DNA of 64,000 nucleotides, taken from positions 10,107,000-10,170,999 of the forward strand of contig NC_051098.1 of the NCBI RefSeq assembly GCF_901709675.1. Direction: 5' to 3'. The first letter of the stretch is position 1. The number at the start of each line of letters is the position of its first letter. The notes under the pieces were generated by a model. That model had not been told where the DNA came from, ran no database searches, and worked only from the letters and a program-made list of their open reading frames with translations. Made by a program: the position numbers and the translations under genes. This DNA comes from Syngnathus acus. Lineage: Eukaryota; Chordata; Actinopteri; Syngnathiformes; Syngnathidae. This document shows positions 13,486 through 24,903 of this stretch, piece after piece.

Positions 13486-14880
13486 ATGTCACAAAAAGGA
13501 ACAAAACACAGTACAGGACATAAATACACGACAAGTCAAGAGGTAAGTGGAACTGCTTCGTTGAATGGATGAAACTTTTTAGTAGAAAAGGCTTTCATTT
13601 ATTTGAACCAGATGGAACAAACTTGTGGAAATGTAGACAAATCATCACAAGCAAAGATGAAACGTCATTCCAAATCTGCAACTTCAGTGGACTCACTTGA
13701 AACCGCAAGTATGCAATTTGTACAAACTATAGTTTATCATCAGGTATTTTATGAGACAGGACTCACAAAATGGAGGTACAATATATGTAACATAAGACCT
13801 TGCAATAACAGTTTGACGTTAATGTGAATTAATTCTGAAAGATCTCATGAGACTTTCATCAGGTTATACTTGTTATTTGGTAACTGGACCCAGGATGATA
13901 TACTACATAAAAAAATGCAAAACAATCTTTGTCGTCTGGGTAACCAACAAAATGACACAATTGGAGCCAGGAACATGACACTAGTCAACCTCACCTACCT
14001 TCCTTCTTTAGCTGTCATTAATTGTTTTGCTTGTTGCAGGTGCAGTTGAAGATATCAGGATTCTTTTTTCTAAGTTTGCTAATATGTTACGGTAGGTCAC
14101 TTAAGCAATTATTTATTTATTTTTAATTTTAATTTTAATTTTATTTTTACTTATTTATAATCTCAAGGCACATCACCAAATTGAGATATTTAGTTGTATG
14201 CTAACAGGTGGCAATACTAACCATATTGATGCATTTTCTGCCATCTAGTGGAAGAACGTTAAATTGTTCTGCCCGTCACTCGTAAGAGGCATAAATAAAG
14301 AAAATAATTTCAGAAATAGTAAGTGAAACTAGACAGTTTCCTGCGGCACACCTATTAATATCTCATAGCACTTTATCAGTGGTTGGGAATCACAGTAAAC
14401 ATCTTGCCACCTCTTCATTATTTTGCACTGCAGCACTTATCCTGTTTCTATTATTTAAATCATAACTCATAACATTGCTCATAACAAGTGGAAAACAGAT
14501 GGCAGATGCATCAGATAATGTAAAACAAGGTCAATGTCATTAATAACAATTGTGCTTTCTCCCCAGTTCATGTCGGTCTGTTACCACTGCAATGAATCAG
14601 AAAACCAACAATCATTTTCTTAGATAACCACACCATACAATTTTATATCAGCAAAGTCACCATAAAATATTCCTAGTTTTACTGTCTTATAATTTACCTG
14701 GTCATACTACATGCTAGTAAATTCTTTATGGATTATTTCAGTGAGAAAGCAACAGTGGATACCGCTCAAAGGAAGGAGCTGGAAAGCCTTTTGCAAGAAG
14801 CTCGAAACCATGAATCCCTTCTAAAAGAGAAAAAGAATCACCTGAAGAAAACGTTGGTTCAGATTTCGGAGCAATTGTAA
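13486..14880 (+). CDS. tex12: Testis-expressed protein 12 (synaptonemal complex)
   Basis: Small coiled-coil protein of the synaptonemal complex central element. In mammals it pairs with SYCE2 and is needed for meiotic synapsis. Four coding exons, 13486-13542, 13612-13708, 14040-14091 and 14742-14880, join in phase to 114 residues; human TEX12 is about 123. The first half is polar and poorly conserved. The family is recognised in the C-terminal half, where SAVEDIRILFSKFANML and EKATVDTAQRKELESLLQEA align with the mammalian pattern of a short helix followed by a long coiled coil ending in ISEQL. Its neighbour bco2 lies tail to tail, as in human 11q23, which supports the call. A possible AATAAA is at 15331-15336. 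Confidence 0.85.
14238..14251 (-). promoter_or_regulatory. CTCF-type motif in tex12 intron 3
   Basis: The minus strand reads CCACTAGATGGCAG, which fits the vertebrate CTCF core pattern CCASYAGRKGGCAG at every position. Binding is inferred from the motif only. Confidence 0.5.
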
Positions 14881-15330
14881 GATTAATTTGTATGAACTGT
14901 ATACTTGCAATGTTTCCTTTTACAGAGAAATATGATAGCTTTATCATTTACTGTTCCTGGATCCTAATTCACTCCTGAAGTTCACATGGCAGTAAAGTTG
15001 ATATAGTATGTGGCATTTGTGTGACTAGTCGCTTACACTAATACATCTTTACTATTTAATTTGACTTGCTTGCACTGTCATTTGCAACAATAACTCAGTG
15101 ACAGCAATGATTGTAATATTATTTCTGTTATGTTATGTTTGAAGAGAACTCACTTTTGCCTTTGGATTTTCCACGTCAAATGTTAAAACGACTCAATTTG
15201 TCAAGAGTTTATCCCAAAGATATCACCTCACCACAAGGTGGAGACAAACTATTGTTGGCAAATTGTTAACAAGAATGTCCTGTACTTATATTTTATGATT
15301 GAACGTGCCTGCCATTTGGCTAAACCCCAG

Positions 15331-15379
15331 AATAAATACAGTAGCTTATAGACTTTGGCAATACATTGATTTGTTTATT
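15331..15379. terminator. Convergent polyadenylation signals of tex12 and bco2
   Basis: AATAAA on the plus strand (15331-15336; another at 15381) and TTTATT at 15374-15379, which is AATAAA on the minus strand. They lie within 50 bases of each other between the two stop codons. The 3' ends of tex12 and bco2 probably meet or overlap here. Confidence 0.6.
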
Positions 15380-15692
15380 TAATAAAAGAAAAACAAGCAC
15401 ACAGTGCAGGTTTACAAACAAGAAGCGAAATATGAAAGAAAAAAAAACACCTTAATGAAGAAGAAACAATGTTAATTATTTGTTTCATTAATGAGCGTAT
15501 CCTTGCTGACTTTGGGTAAGGTACAGGGGAGACACTGAACTGGTTGCAAGCCAATCGTAAGGCACATACAGACAAAAGAAAAGTTTATATTACAATATTT
15601 CAAATAAACTATTGCATTTCTATTTAGTCATAGATATAGTTTGTAGTGTAGTGTGAAACACAAATACGATGAAGCATCAAATGGTTAAATGG

Positions 15693-18600
15693 CTATGCTG
15701 TGGCTTTGAATGTTCCATGGAAGCCGTACGGGATATTAACTGGCACCTCAGCCCTACCCAGTTCCTCGAATGTCTTGGCATCCAAAGCCAAGAGGAAAGT
15801 ACTCTTGTCCTGAAAACAATCAACAAAAAAAGGATACTAATTTGGCGATTTCTATAAAAAAAAATGTATCAACATGCGCCTATATAATTTCTACGAGTAA
15901 TTAAAATGGATTTTTAGTGTGTTAGAAGAAACTTGTACTAAGCCAACATTTAACAAGATTTACACATTTTGAACTACAAATAAATGTGACTTTTAAAGCT
16001 GAAGTAGCTTGGTACTAAATGATTTAAGAACTGATCAATGTTTTTCCCTGCGAAGTTTTACTAAACTGGACCAACCTTATTTGGAGTGATAACCACAGAC
16101 AATATGACACCATCATCCTCCTCTGTGGCATCTGGGGTGGGTATGAAGACAGGTTCTGACGGGTATAGACCAGGTTGTTCCCAGACCTTTGTGGAAAAAA
16201 TTGATTAAAAGGTATGAAACCATTAAAACAAAAAGAAAGAATTGAACGGTTTAGCTCATTTTGTATGTGTGTAATCTCAAATTGTCATGTTGCCATGATA
16301 CTGTCTCGGAAAAACAGCGGAAGAGGCAAAGAAGTCAATTTCACCCACCTTCATGTGTTTACCCTGAAGATCCATCTTAATCAGTGTGTCCCCTACAAGG
16401 TGTCTGAAGCCACAGCCATAGAAGTAGCGGTAGGGGCGGGTGTTGTACTTGCTATAGTTGATCTGAGGAAACTCAAGACCACCGTACTCATGAAGGTCCT
16501 CCCCATGGAGATCCTCATGGGTACAGAATACCTGCACAGACATCACGTCGTTTGATGAATGAAACGGAACAAATAATATGAAATGCTGGTGCATGCTTTT
16601 TGTGTATTCTTTTTATGTTGTTGATTGCGAGCACTGCGATTGTGTACTTTAAAGTTAAAGATAAGTGAAGGTAAGCAGTTTCGTGAAAGAAGTCTACCTT
16701 TTCCTTGCCGATCCTTAATGCAGTAGCCGAACTGTTGGGCAGGGTGTTCAAGTTCTGCTTGAACGGTGTCGTGTTGTCCACATTGAGCGGTAGAACAAAG
16801 CGACGTGGAAAGACTCTACACATTGTGTTATACACCTATAAGGAAATAGTATAATGTCATTTTAGTCCCCATTCAGAAACATAATTGTACTTAAACCATT
16901 GATGTTACACGAGCTTTTTTTTTATCCTGCTTACCTCATCGAGCTCTTCTCCAGACTTGCGAAGGTTCTGGATATTGTAGTTTGAAATTGCGTGACCATC
17001 ATCTGATGCGCACATATCTATGATTAAATAACCGTCTTCCTCAAAGGCGTTGATTTGGTGAAAGGTTGCCAGTGGCTGAGCAAGGTACTTCATGCGGTTC
17101 ACCTGGAATTCAAAAGGAATTTTAAAACAAGTGCAAATTAATCGATTAACCGACAACTAATCTATTATCAAATGAATCGACAACTCTTTTAAGAATCAAG
17201 CACTTGCTTGGAGCTATTGTTTAACTTCAAATTGTCAAAATCAATTGATTTTAGCCCATCAATAGTAATTGTTCTTTTTTTTTAGTCCTTCATGAAAACA
17301 CTTTTTTTTAGTTTCATCAAAATAAGACATTCGCAAGCATCTTTTACTTTGGAAGACGATGACTGAACCAGTCACTGACTCATTTTTAAAAAGGTAAGTT
17401 AGTATATCATCAATCTCTCTCGGGTGATATCGTTTAGTATTTGTATCACTAAAGGACACCAAATGAACATAAATTATTAGTTAATAAACAATATTCTAGG
17501 AAAAAAGTTGTTTTAATTCACTTTCATTCGAGATAAGATTTCGGATGAATATTCAATAGAATAATCGATTGTAAAAAATATTCAATTGTGACAGCCCTAA
17601 AGCGCCGAAAGATTTCATTGAGTCTCACCTTCCCTGTTTTTTTGTGAACCAGATGGAAGATTGTTTTGAGTTTGGGGTCCCAAAAGAAGCTGTTGCTAAT
17701 GCTCTTTCCTGTCAACGTGCCCGTTACAATCTTCATCAGGTCCATCTTGATGGGCTGCTCGATGAAGACCACGTAGTTCTCAGACATAGCTGCAGACAGA
17801 AATGGGTTTGCCTTAATCACCATGACAACTTGCTGGCAACTCAGATTTTCTCTTGGCAAGCTAACTATCACAATCACTTGATTGATAAGTTTTAAGGAAT
17901 ATAACACCATTAACCACTGTTGCTTACCAAAACTGTGGTAGTAGGAGGGTGTTCCACTCTTTGCAGAGGGAATAGAGCAAAGCACCTTGGCTCCCTCCAG
18001 CGTCTCTTGGCTATTGTTTTTGGTGGGAGGCACTTGAATAATGTTGTAGTGTGACCCTGAAAGTACACAAACAGTTTTTTTCTTTTACCAGGCAAGTCGA
18101 GAAGCGGACCGATTTTTATCTTATAAAATCAAAATACCATACCTTTAGAGCAGTATGAATTTCCCATGTTGTATGTTGTTCCATCAATATCAGTGTGAGG
18201 GTGTGCGGTGGCGCCGTTAACAGCAATGAAATTGCTCCAGTTCACCTAATTGAGAGAGATTCAACAGAGATAAGGTGTTAACTTTTAAAAAACTTTGCTC
18301 AGAAATTGAAATTTGTGGAAGTGAAGTTTTTACTTTGTAAAGTAAAACTCATCATTACCTTTTTGGTTGTCTCCAGCGTCTCGGGGTCTATTTTGTGCAT
18401 TGTGTTTGTTTCAGTGCTTACATAGTAATCACCCTTGTAGGTCACAAAACTCACGTTGGCATTATCTGTGCCCTCTAGAAGATTCCAAATTACAACACAG
18501 AAAAAAATCAGTTACGGTTGTTCAAATGTGAAATAGAATACGTTTAGGTTCTGCTGACAGACAAAGTACTCACTCGGTAATTCAAATTTGGAAAGGAAGC

Positions 18601-19182
18601 GTTGGAAAAAGTTTTTACACGGGTCCGGCACGCTGACTGTTCCGAATTCGGAAACAGCGATGCGGTTATTCTCATTGTTGGCCTGGTAACTGTCACTGGA
18701 GAGGAAGCGGCTTTTGTAAGTCACCTGCCCCTTGGAAATTTTAAACTGGTGAAGTAAAGCCATGCCGTCAAACCAGTGGTTGAACCTGAAGGAGAAGACA
18801 GTTACTCCTTGGGAGGAGGTTCCACCTTTACCTGCATAGTATTGGATTTACTCAAGTACTTACTTCTGGTTTCCAATTTCAAACTTCCCAGGGCCATTCC
18901 TCAAGAAACTGCCGTTGATCCATTCGGGGAATTTGCCCGTGATGTTTGTTTGGATGGGAAATGGCGTATCCACCACTGTGCGCACAATCTTCTCGATGCA
19001 AGGCAGACCGTGCACATCAGTGAAATGATTGATGTTCTTCTTTGATGCTTGTTTTTGAAGTGCTGGAGGAAAACAAGAAAACCATTAAAGACACAATTAA
19101 TACATCTCATTGTTTGTCTGTATGGAAAGAAAATGGTTTACCTACCTTTCTTGTTTTTCTTCTGGTGCTGAGTGGTATTCAT
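15693..19182 (-). CDS. bco2: Beta-carotene oxygenase 2
   Basis: Iron(II) dioxygenase that cleaves carotenoids and xanthophylls eccentrically (9',10'), mitochondrial in mammals. Twelve exons join in phase to 557 residues: 19146-19182, 18864-19062, 18574-18785, 18359-18474, 18143-18245, 17928-18056, 17629-17789, 16935-17102, 16698-16835, 16349-16531, 16076-16186 and 15693-15809. Family blocks include [34 protein letters not shown] and [11 protein letters not shown]. Candidate iron-ligand histidines lie in AHPH (203/205), YYHSF (263), TFHQINAFE (334) and GFHGTF (550), so the active site looks intact. The N terminus ([12 protein letters not shown]) is Lys-rich without acidic residues but is not a typical amphipathic presequence. 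The start is set by the first Met of exon 1. bco1 is less likely given the residue patterns and the tex12 neighbour. Confidence 0.93.
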
Positions 19183-19266
19183 GGCTGTAGATTTGAACTC
19201 TGGTCAAAGTTGTCAAGCCCCTGCACGTTCCTCCTGTGATGCACTTTCTGCAAGACTTGACTTCGG

Positions 19267-19273
19267 TTTTATA
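19267..19273 (-). promoter_or_regulatory. TATA box of bco2
   Basis: TATAAAA on the minus strand, 85 bases upstream of the bco2 start codon. It predicts transcription start near 19240 and a short 5' UTR of about 60 bases. Confidence 0.6.
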
Positions 19274-19583
19274 CAGTGCAGTCTCCAGGATTGTGACGTA
19301 GTCCGAGGCAGATAAGTCAGCAAACTACTGTGATTATATAAGGCTCAACGAAACAAATTCAGGGCAGATTACAGCAAATATCCTCAAGTATTTTATCCAC
19401 TCCTTTAATAAATTAATTGATTACACAGAAAAGTCATAGTATAACTGGATATATTGTATCCACTGTACATAATTCTTTATTTTGTTGCGCCATGGTTCCG
19501 GCACACAATGATCTCTTCTTGGGGGTCATTTTAATGGTCATTTTCTATTCTTCTAATTTCAAAATTGTAGTTCTTGATATTTA

Positions 19584-19693
19584 GGCAGCACAGTGGGGCA
19601 CTGGTTAGCACATCCGCCTCACAGTTTGGAGGGTGTGGGTTTGATTCCACCTCCGGCCCTCACTCCTCCAAATTACCCGTAGGTATGAGTGCG
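19584..19693 (+). mobile_element. tRNA-derived SINE, internally deleted
   Basis: The head reads GGCAGCACAGTGGGGCACTGG, then TTAGCACATCCGCCTCACAG and the B-box-like GGTTTGATTCC. This is the tRNA-like 5' region of a common teleost SINE. It then jumps to the element's distal part (AAATTACCCGTAGGTATGAGTG), so the middle is missing. The GGAT microsatellite follows directly, as the element's tail. A second copy of the family is at 47320-47545. Confidence 0.75.
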
Positions 19694-19920
19694 TGGATGG
19701 ATGGGTGGATGGATGGGTGGATGGATGGATGGATGGATGGATGGGTGGATGGATGGATGGATGGGTGCATGGATGGATGGATGGATGGATGGACGGACGG
19801 ACGGACGGACGGACGGACGGATGGATGGACGGGCGGACGGGTGGGGGGTGGATGGATGGATGGATGGATGGATGGATGGATGGATGGATGGATGGATGGA
19901 TGGATGGATGGATGGATGGA
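19694..19920. repeat. (GGAT)n microsatellite grown from a SINE tail
   Basis: About 227 bp of GGAT units with GGGT variants and an inner block of GGAC units (about 19791-19819). Open frames through it (MDGWMDG and IHPSIHPS types) are artefacts of the repeat. Confidence 0.95.
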
Positions 19921-21329
19921 CATATTTAAGGATTCCTATGCAATTTGGTAAAGAACTACTATTTTTAGATTCAACTGGCTTACTTACTGTGATTCCGTAT
20001 GACTCATTGGTGTTTACACATTTTGAAGACATCTACATCAATACCCTGCAGCTTTCTTACCGCATTGTCCAATTTAGAGTGAAAACTCTTGAAAAACAAT
20101 TGAGCCATTTGCAAATTTGCAAAGTCATCAAGTGCCCCCACAGAAACTTACCACAATTTAGTTCTACTTGTTTAAAACAGTAAATCCAAGGGAACTTGAA
20201 AAAGATTGATTTGTGCATCCACCTTAAGGCAAAAAACTGCTGTGTCATTCCATGTTTTCGGAAACACACACTATATTTACTTCATTGACTATTATTGGTG
20301 TATGGTCATATATAGTATGCGACAAGTGAATTGTAATGGTATATTATTTTGAACCATTGAGAACAGTATGATCCCACTTCTCAATTCAAAACAAAAAAAT
20401 AATAAAAAGATAAAGGAAAGAGAAGGTATGCATATTCTCCACTTGTTACCTTCTCCCTCGAAGGTGCTTCACGAATTTCCCCAGATGTGCCATTTGATAC
20501 CTGCATATGTAAAAAGTAGTTACTGTGCTGTCATTGCTTCTTTCACCAGCCTCATCTGTGTGACAAGGCTAATAAATTTTAGTAGTAGTTAAAGTAGCAG
20601 TTGTGAAAAGGATCCATAGTTAGTTAGTTAGTTAGTTTATTGACAAAAGTATAAAACTTTGGGTCCAAACAATAATCGAAACCAATCATACAACTTTTTT
20701 TTTTAAAAAAGGAACACATTACAAAAGATTAAAATAATTAACATAATAGATTCAAATAAAAACACAACACAAAAATCTTTGCTTCATACTGTTTTCTGTT
20801 TTTCCAACGTTGACAGGCAGGCATGTAACATTCGCAAAGTTTCTCTGTTAGTGCCCACAAATAGTGACAAATACATCCATTCACTTATCCTTAATAGGTA
20901 AGCTGTTAGTCACAATTACTTAAATCTAGAAGCTTTTTATGAGAAAGTAAGAGATATAATATTTTACCCCATATAATAAAGAAAAAAATCATTGATGAAT
21001 GGACTGTGAATAAATGTTCTGTACCTCCTATTCTATTCATGGTGGCTGGGGGTACAGTAGAGAAAATGAAGAAATGGAGAACATGCAAACTCACTCTGAG
21101 TCTGAGTAGGCACGAACACAAGCATGTAAAAGTGTAGAAAAGAGGCAGCAGTGTTCTGCCTCAAAATACTTATCAGTTCATTTAGGAACAAGGCTTTCTG
21201 TAAATAGCTATTTTAAACAGATTTTCTTCAGTGCTATTTAGTGGTTGATGTTATCTCCAACCAAACTCCGGTTTATGGCTAAATTTTCATTTGCAAATTG
21301 ACACGGTGGAATACTAGATTCTTGTAACC

Positions 21330-21465
21330 CATCAATCCATTTTCCACCGCTTATCAGGAGTCGGGTCGCAGGGGCAGCAGTTTCAGCAGGGAAGCACAAA
21401 ATTCTCTGTCCCCGGCCACTTTGTCCTGCTCATCCCAAGGCGTTCCCAGGCCAGCCGAGAGACAT
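21330..21465 (-). mobile_element. Non-LTR retrotransposon 3' end fragment
   Basis: On the minus strand the sequence encodes, across at least one frameshift, the C-terminal tail typical of fish LINE ORF2 proteins: HVSRLAWERLG, then DKVAGDREFCASLLKLLP, then LRPDS-stop. The 3' flank ATTTTCCACCGCTTATC is the usual teleost repeat tail. Only this end is present and it is broken, so it is an inactive 5'-truncated copy. Confidence 0.7.
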
Positions 21466-21612
21466 GTTTTTATTATTCTTTTTGTGTTAATTTTTCACAT
21501 AACCCAATTGATTACATGTGGATAGGTATTATTATTTTTATGAATGAAATACAATTTATTTGGAAGCAGTTGTGTGGCCTTGCAAGGCCTCGCCACCCGC
21601 CCACCCAGGCCT

Positions 21613-21629
21613 CTGCTGCCCCCTGGTGG
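21613..21629 (-). promoter_or_regulatory. Near-consensus CTCF motif
   Basis: The minus strand reads CCACCAGGGGGCAGCAG, an excellent match to the vertebrate CTCF core. It lies in the gene-free gap between bco2 and the 3' end of lamtor1. Occupancy is inferred from the motif only. Confidence 0.6.
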
Positions 21630-21998
21630 TTTTTGTGTTTTTGGAGCGTCATGTTAGTTCCACTTAGTTTGACATTACTTTTTGAGGGAGGGGGGGTTCA
21701 GAATTCTTTGTGACACCTGCACAGTATGGATTAAAGATGAATTTAAAGAGGGAGCCTTGGCACAAATATGGCAACAAAGTAGCAACCCAGGCAAAAGAGA
21801 AAGGTTAATAGTTTTGTGATTGTGTTCCAATTTGCGAGCATTCAACTGTTTTACAAGACCTTTATTTAAAAGGTGTGTGCGGTTCAATAGCAAACACATT
21901 TGGTCTCTTTTTAATATAAAACTCCAAAAGTAACATTTGTAATACATCAGTAATAGATTGAAAACCCCATCACACACACACAACAGCTGTTGAAGGTT

Positions 21999-22004
21999 TT
22001 TATT
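21999..22004 (-). terminator. lamtor1 polyadenylation signal
   Basis: TTTATT on the plus strand, which is AATAAA in the lamtor1 sense. It implies a 3' UTR of about 1.1 kb between here and the stop codon at 23113; no other gene is seen in that interval. Confidence 0.5.
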
Positions 22005-23112
22005 GAATTAATAAACAAAACAAAAACGGGGTATTTTTTTGGTACTAGCCTAAGATATTACAAATATATTTCAGCTAGTATAACATATCCGAGAAACAAA
22101 GCAATAAGTGGAAAAAAAAGAAATGCCAAGAACCCATTACAGAAAGCTCAAATGTGCGGCTAAGACAATCACAGCCTTGCACGAGATCCCTTCAGAGCAT
22201 CTCACTCTGCTCCCTTGCGTGTTTTCTGTACGTTTAAAAACACAAAATAAATAATCTCAAAAAGCTCTTGGATCCTTTGATCTGTTGCGGTACGATGGAT
22301 TGTTAACGCTCTCCCCACACTTCTCCAACGGTTAGTTTTTGATTAATACAAACAAATCACTCATAGTACAATCGGCAGCGAAAAGCTTGGTTTGAAAACT
22401 GACAAAGTGTTATTGGTTTTCATAAAAATGGTTGTCATCGATCACAGCCAATTGCGAACTTTCCAAAAAACACCCTCTACAATCATCTTCAGCTTTAGAA
22501 TTAGCCAGAAAATTCTGTACAAAAAAGGCAAAAAAATAATACACACCTTTCCCAACACCCCCTCCACAAGTCCCCCCCCCCCTCCAACCGTAGGCCTCCA
22601 GTGCTACACAGGTTTTATGAGATTAGAACCTTTATGGAACTTCAGTGTAGTGAAGCCTATTGCAACCTCACCAGTGGAAATGTGCAAAATAATAACCCGT
22701 CAATTAGCCTCCCAGAAATGAATGTATTGCGTTTGACCTTGAGTTGAAATGGTTACCAATAACAATTTTTACTTATTTTGTATATAATATCAGAATTCTT
22801 CAGCTGGATATCAAAAATTCAACTTTGTAAACAAATTTGATGTAACAAAGAACAGCTAGCAGGATCAATGCCAGAACTTGCACATTTTATTATGCTTATT
22901 TTGTGATTCAAGGGAGGCCCATGATGTGGATGGGAGTTGACAACTTCTCACTGACTTTTGATTTTGCACAGTGTGACGAGATGGCCGTTGTGATGCTACG
23001 TGGCGTCGACTGTGACAATTTGATAAATGGGTGGAGAGAAGGGTGTAGTTGCAGGCACGGCAGGGACATACTCAATGATGGGAGGAGCCATACGCAGCCC
23101 AGAGTTGTCAGT

Positions 23113-24159
23113 TCAAGGAATGGCAAACTGGACCACTAGTTCTTCTTTCGCATCCACTTTGATTTGAGAGATTGCACTATAGGCATATGCCGCTATCTTG
23201 GATACCTGAAAAAGTACATGACAATGATTATAATCTTTCTTCAGACTTGTTTTGGGGTTCACATTCAGTCCCCGTGCAGCATTTTGAAAGTGAGTTGTGT
23301 GTGTGATTACCTGCTGAACATCCGAGTACGGCACCAGGTCGCTGGCGAGCACTTGGTGGGGCTGGCTAGTGAGGGAGGGGAGAGCCAGGGCTTTCTTCTG
23401 GGGCATACTGCTGCTCAAAACAGCAAGCTTGGTGCTGAGCAGAGGGACATACAGACATGTCATTTCATTCACATCTTGCCCACTCCCCCCACAGTGGTGG
23501 AAATTTTATTTTTAGTCCATTATGGTGATAGGTGATCTGGTCAGCACTAGAGGTCACAACTAGGGCTTGGGAATTAGTCTTGCATACTTTGTGCTATAGC
23601 CAGCACACCTATCAGTGTCACGTCCACAAAAAAAATAAAAATAATAAAAAAAGAAATATGTATGGTCACCTATGGAAGACTATGTTCAATGATATGTTCC
23701 ATCCCCAGTCAAATAGCATTTTTCTAGTGATTTTCATACAAGCTTGAAATATACCTGTATTGCCGAGCTTTGTCCATATACTCGTGCTGCTCCATCATGA
23801 CCGAGTCGGCTGCCGACACGTCAATGATGTTCCTGCGCAACAAACGACAATGTTTATTAACTTCTTAGATTATCAAACGGAGTCAGGGTGGATCCCAATC
23901 TTACTGTGCAGTTTTGGTGAGGATGGATGTGAGCAGCGCCTGCTCATCTGTTCGGGCTGAGGGGACGGTAGGAGTGATCCAGTCCGTGCCATTTGGGGGT
24001 TTGCTGACAGGGTTTGGGTGGGTGATCAGCGGCTTGCGTTCATTATCCTTCAATCAGAAAATTACCAAAAATTAATCTGGACCACTCTCTTACTGATGAC
24101 TACAAAAGTATTTGTATCAGAATAAACTAATTTTTCACTTTAACTTTTCAGAAGAACAC

Positions 24160-24194
<35 letters not shown>

Positions 24195-24903
24195 CCCCGC
24201 TGAAAACGAATTTAAGCTGATAGAATATGGAAAAACAAAAAGAATATGGAAAAACAAATGTCAAAAAGAAATGGAAAAAACTATGCAAACTTCCAAACTA
24301 TGATTAGCTCGTGGATCGTGTGAGTAACTTTTGCCACATCTGGTTACAAATTCCAAAACTAAGACGGGAAAAATATACGTATAATGTCATTGTGACAGGC
24401 TATTCTGAACGAACGGGGATGTTTCCTCAAACGGTACTTGAGGAAGAGCTTGAGTCATACAAAAAATCGGAACTTGAAAGTATCTTGTGAGCTTTGTAAG
24501 ACAGTAACCACGTCAATCAACGTTTTTAATTGCTTCACTTTTTTCAATGTGGCCATACGGATTAGCTCCCCTTTGCTTATTAATCAACATGGCCAAAGAA
24601 CTCGTGACAGATTTCTTTACTTTCAGCAGTTCTCATTTCCACCGTGTGCAATCAGCAAACTACCCTAAACTAGGCCATCACTGAGCATGCTAAATGTAAT
24701 CTTTTAAAAGCTCTAATAGCGGAATAAACCTCTTTTAATAATCACGCATCCTCTGACATGACCAATCGTTTGTCCTGTCAATCATTTCGAGTGAGTAGTG
24801 CTCGTACGACCGCGGACTAAAATCTTTGGAGCTTGTTTTAGCAAGCTAAGCGGCTAACTACCTGCTCTGCAGACTCGTTGTCGCTGCTGTAACAACAGCC
24901 CAT
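23113..24903 (-). CDS. lamtor1: Ragulator complex protein LAMTOR1 (p18)
   Basis: Lysosomal membrane anchor of the Ragulator complex, which recruits Rag GTPases and mTORC1 in response to amino acids. Five exons, 24862-24903, 23905-24047, 23755-23832, 23311-23434 and 23113-23205, join in phase to 159 residues; human has 161. The N terminus MGCCYSS has Gly2 for myristoylation and Cys3/Cys4 for palmitoylation. Conserved blocks are [31 protein letters not shown]-like [26 protein letters not shown] and the C-terminal [17 protein letters not shown]. The gene is complete and intact. As in human, it lies on the strand opposite tomt and folr. Confidence 0.95.
24163..24190. repeat. (TA)n microsatellite, lamtor1 intron 1
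   Basis: About 14 TA units between lamtor1 exons 1 and 2. Confidence 0.9.

Larger units (their letters stand above)
19921..21998. other. Intergenic region bco2-lamtor1, no gene seen
   Basis: No exon-like open frames with family resemblance. It contains an AGTT run near 20620-20637, the non-LTR retrotransposon remnant at 21330-21465 and the CTCF-type motif at 21613-21629. It separates genes of the human 11q23-24 set from genes of the 11q13.4 set. Confidence 0.6.

Noticed and set aside
17524-18033. Continuous 169-codon ORF across bco2 exons 6-7
   Set aside because: It runs through the intron between them. Splicing at 17928 and 17789 restores the conserved protein.
19574-20183. Open frames rich in MDGW or IHPS
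   Set aside because: They are translations of the GGAT microsatellite.
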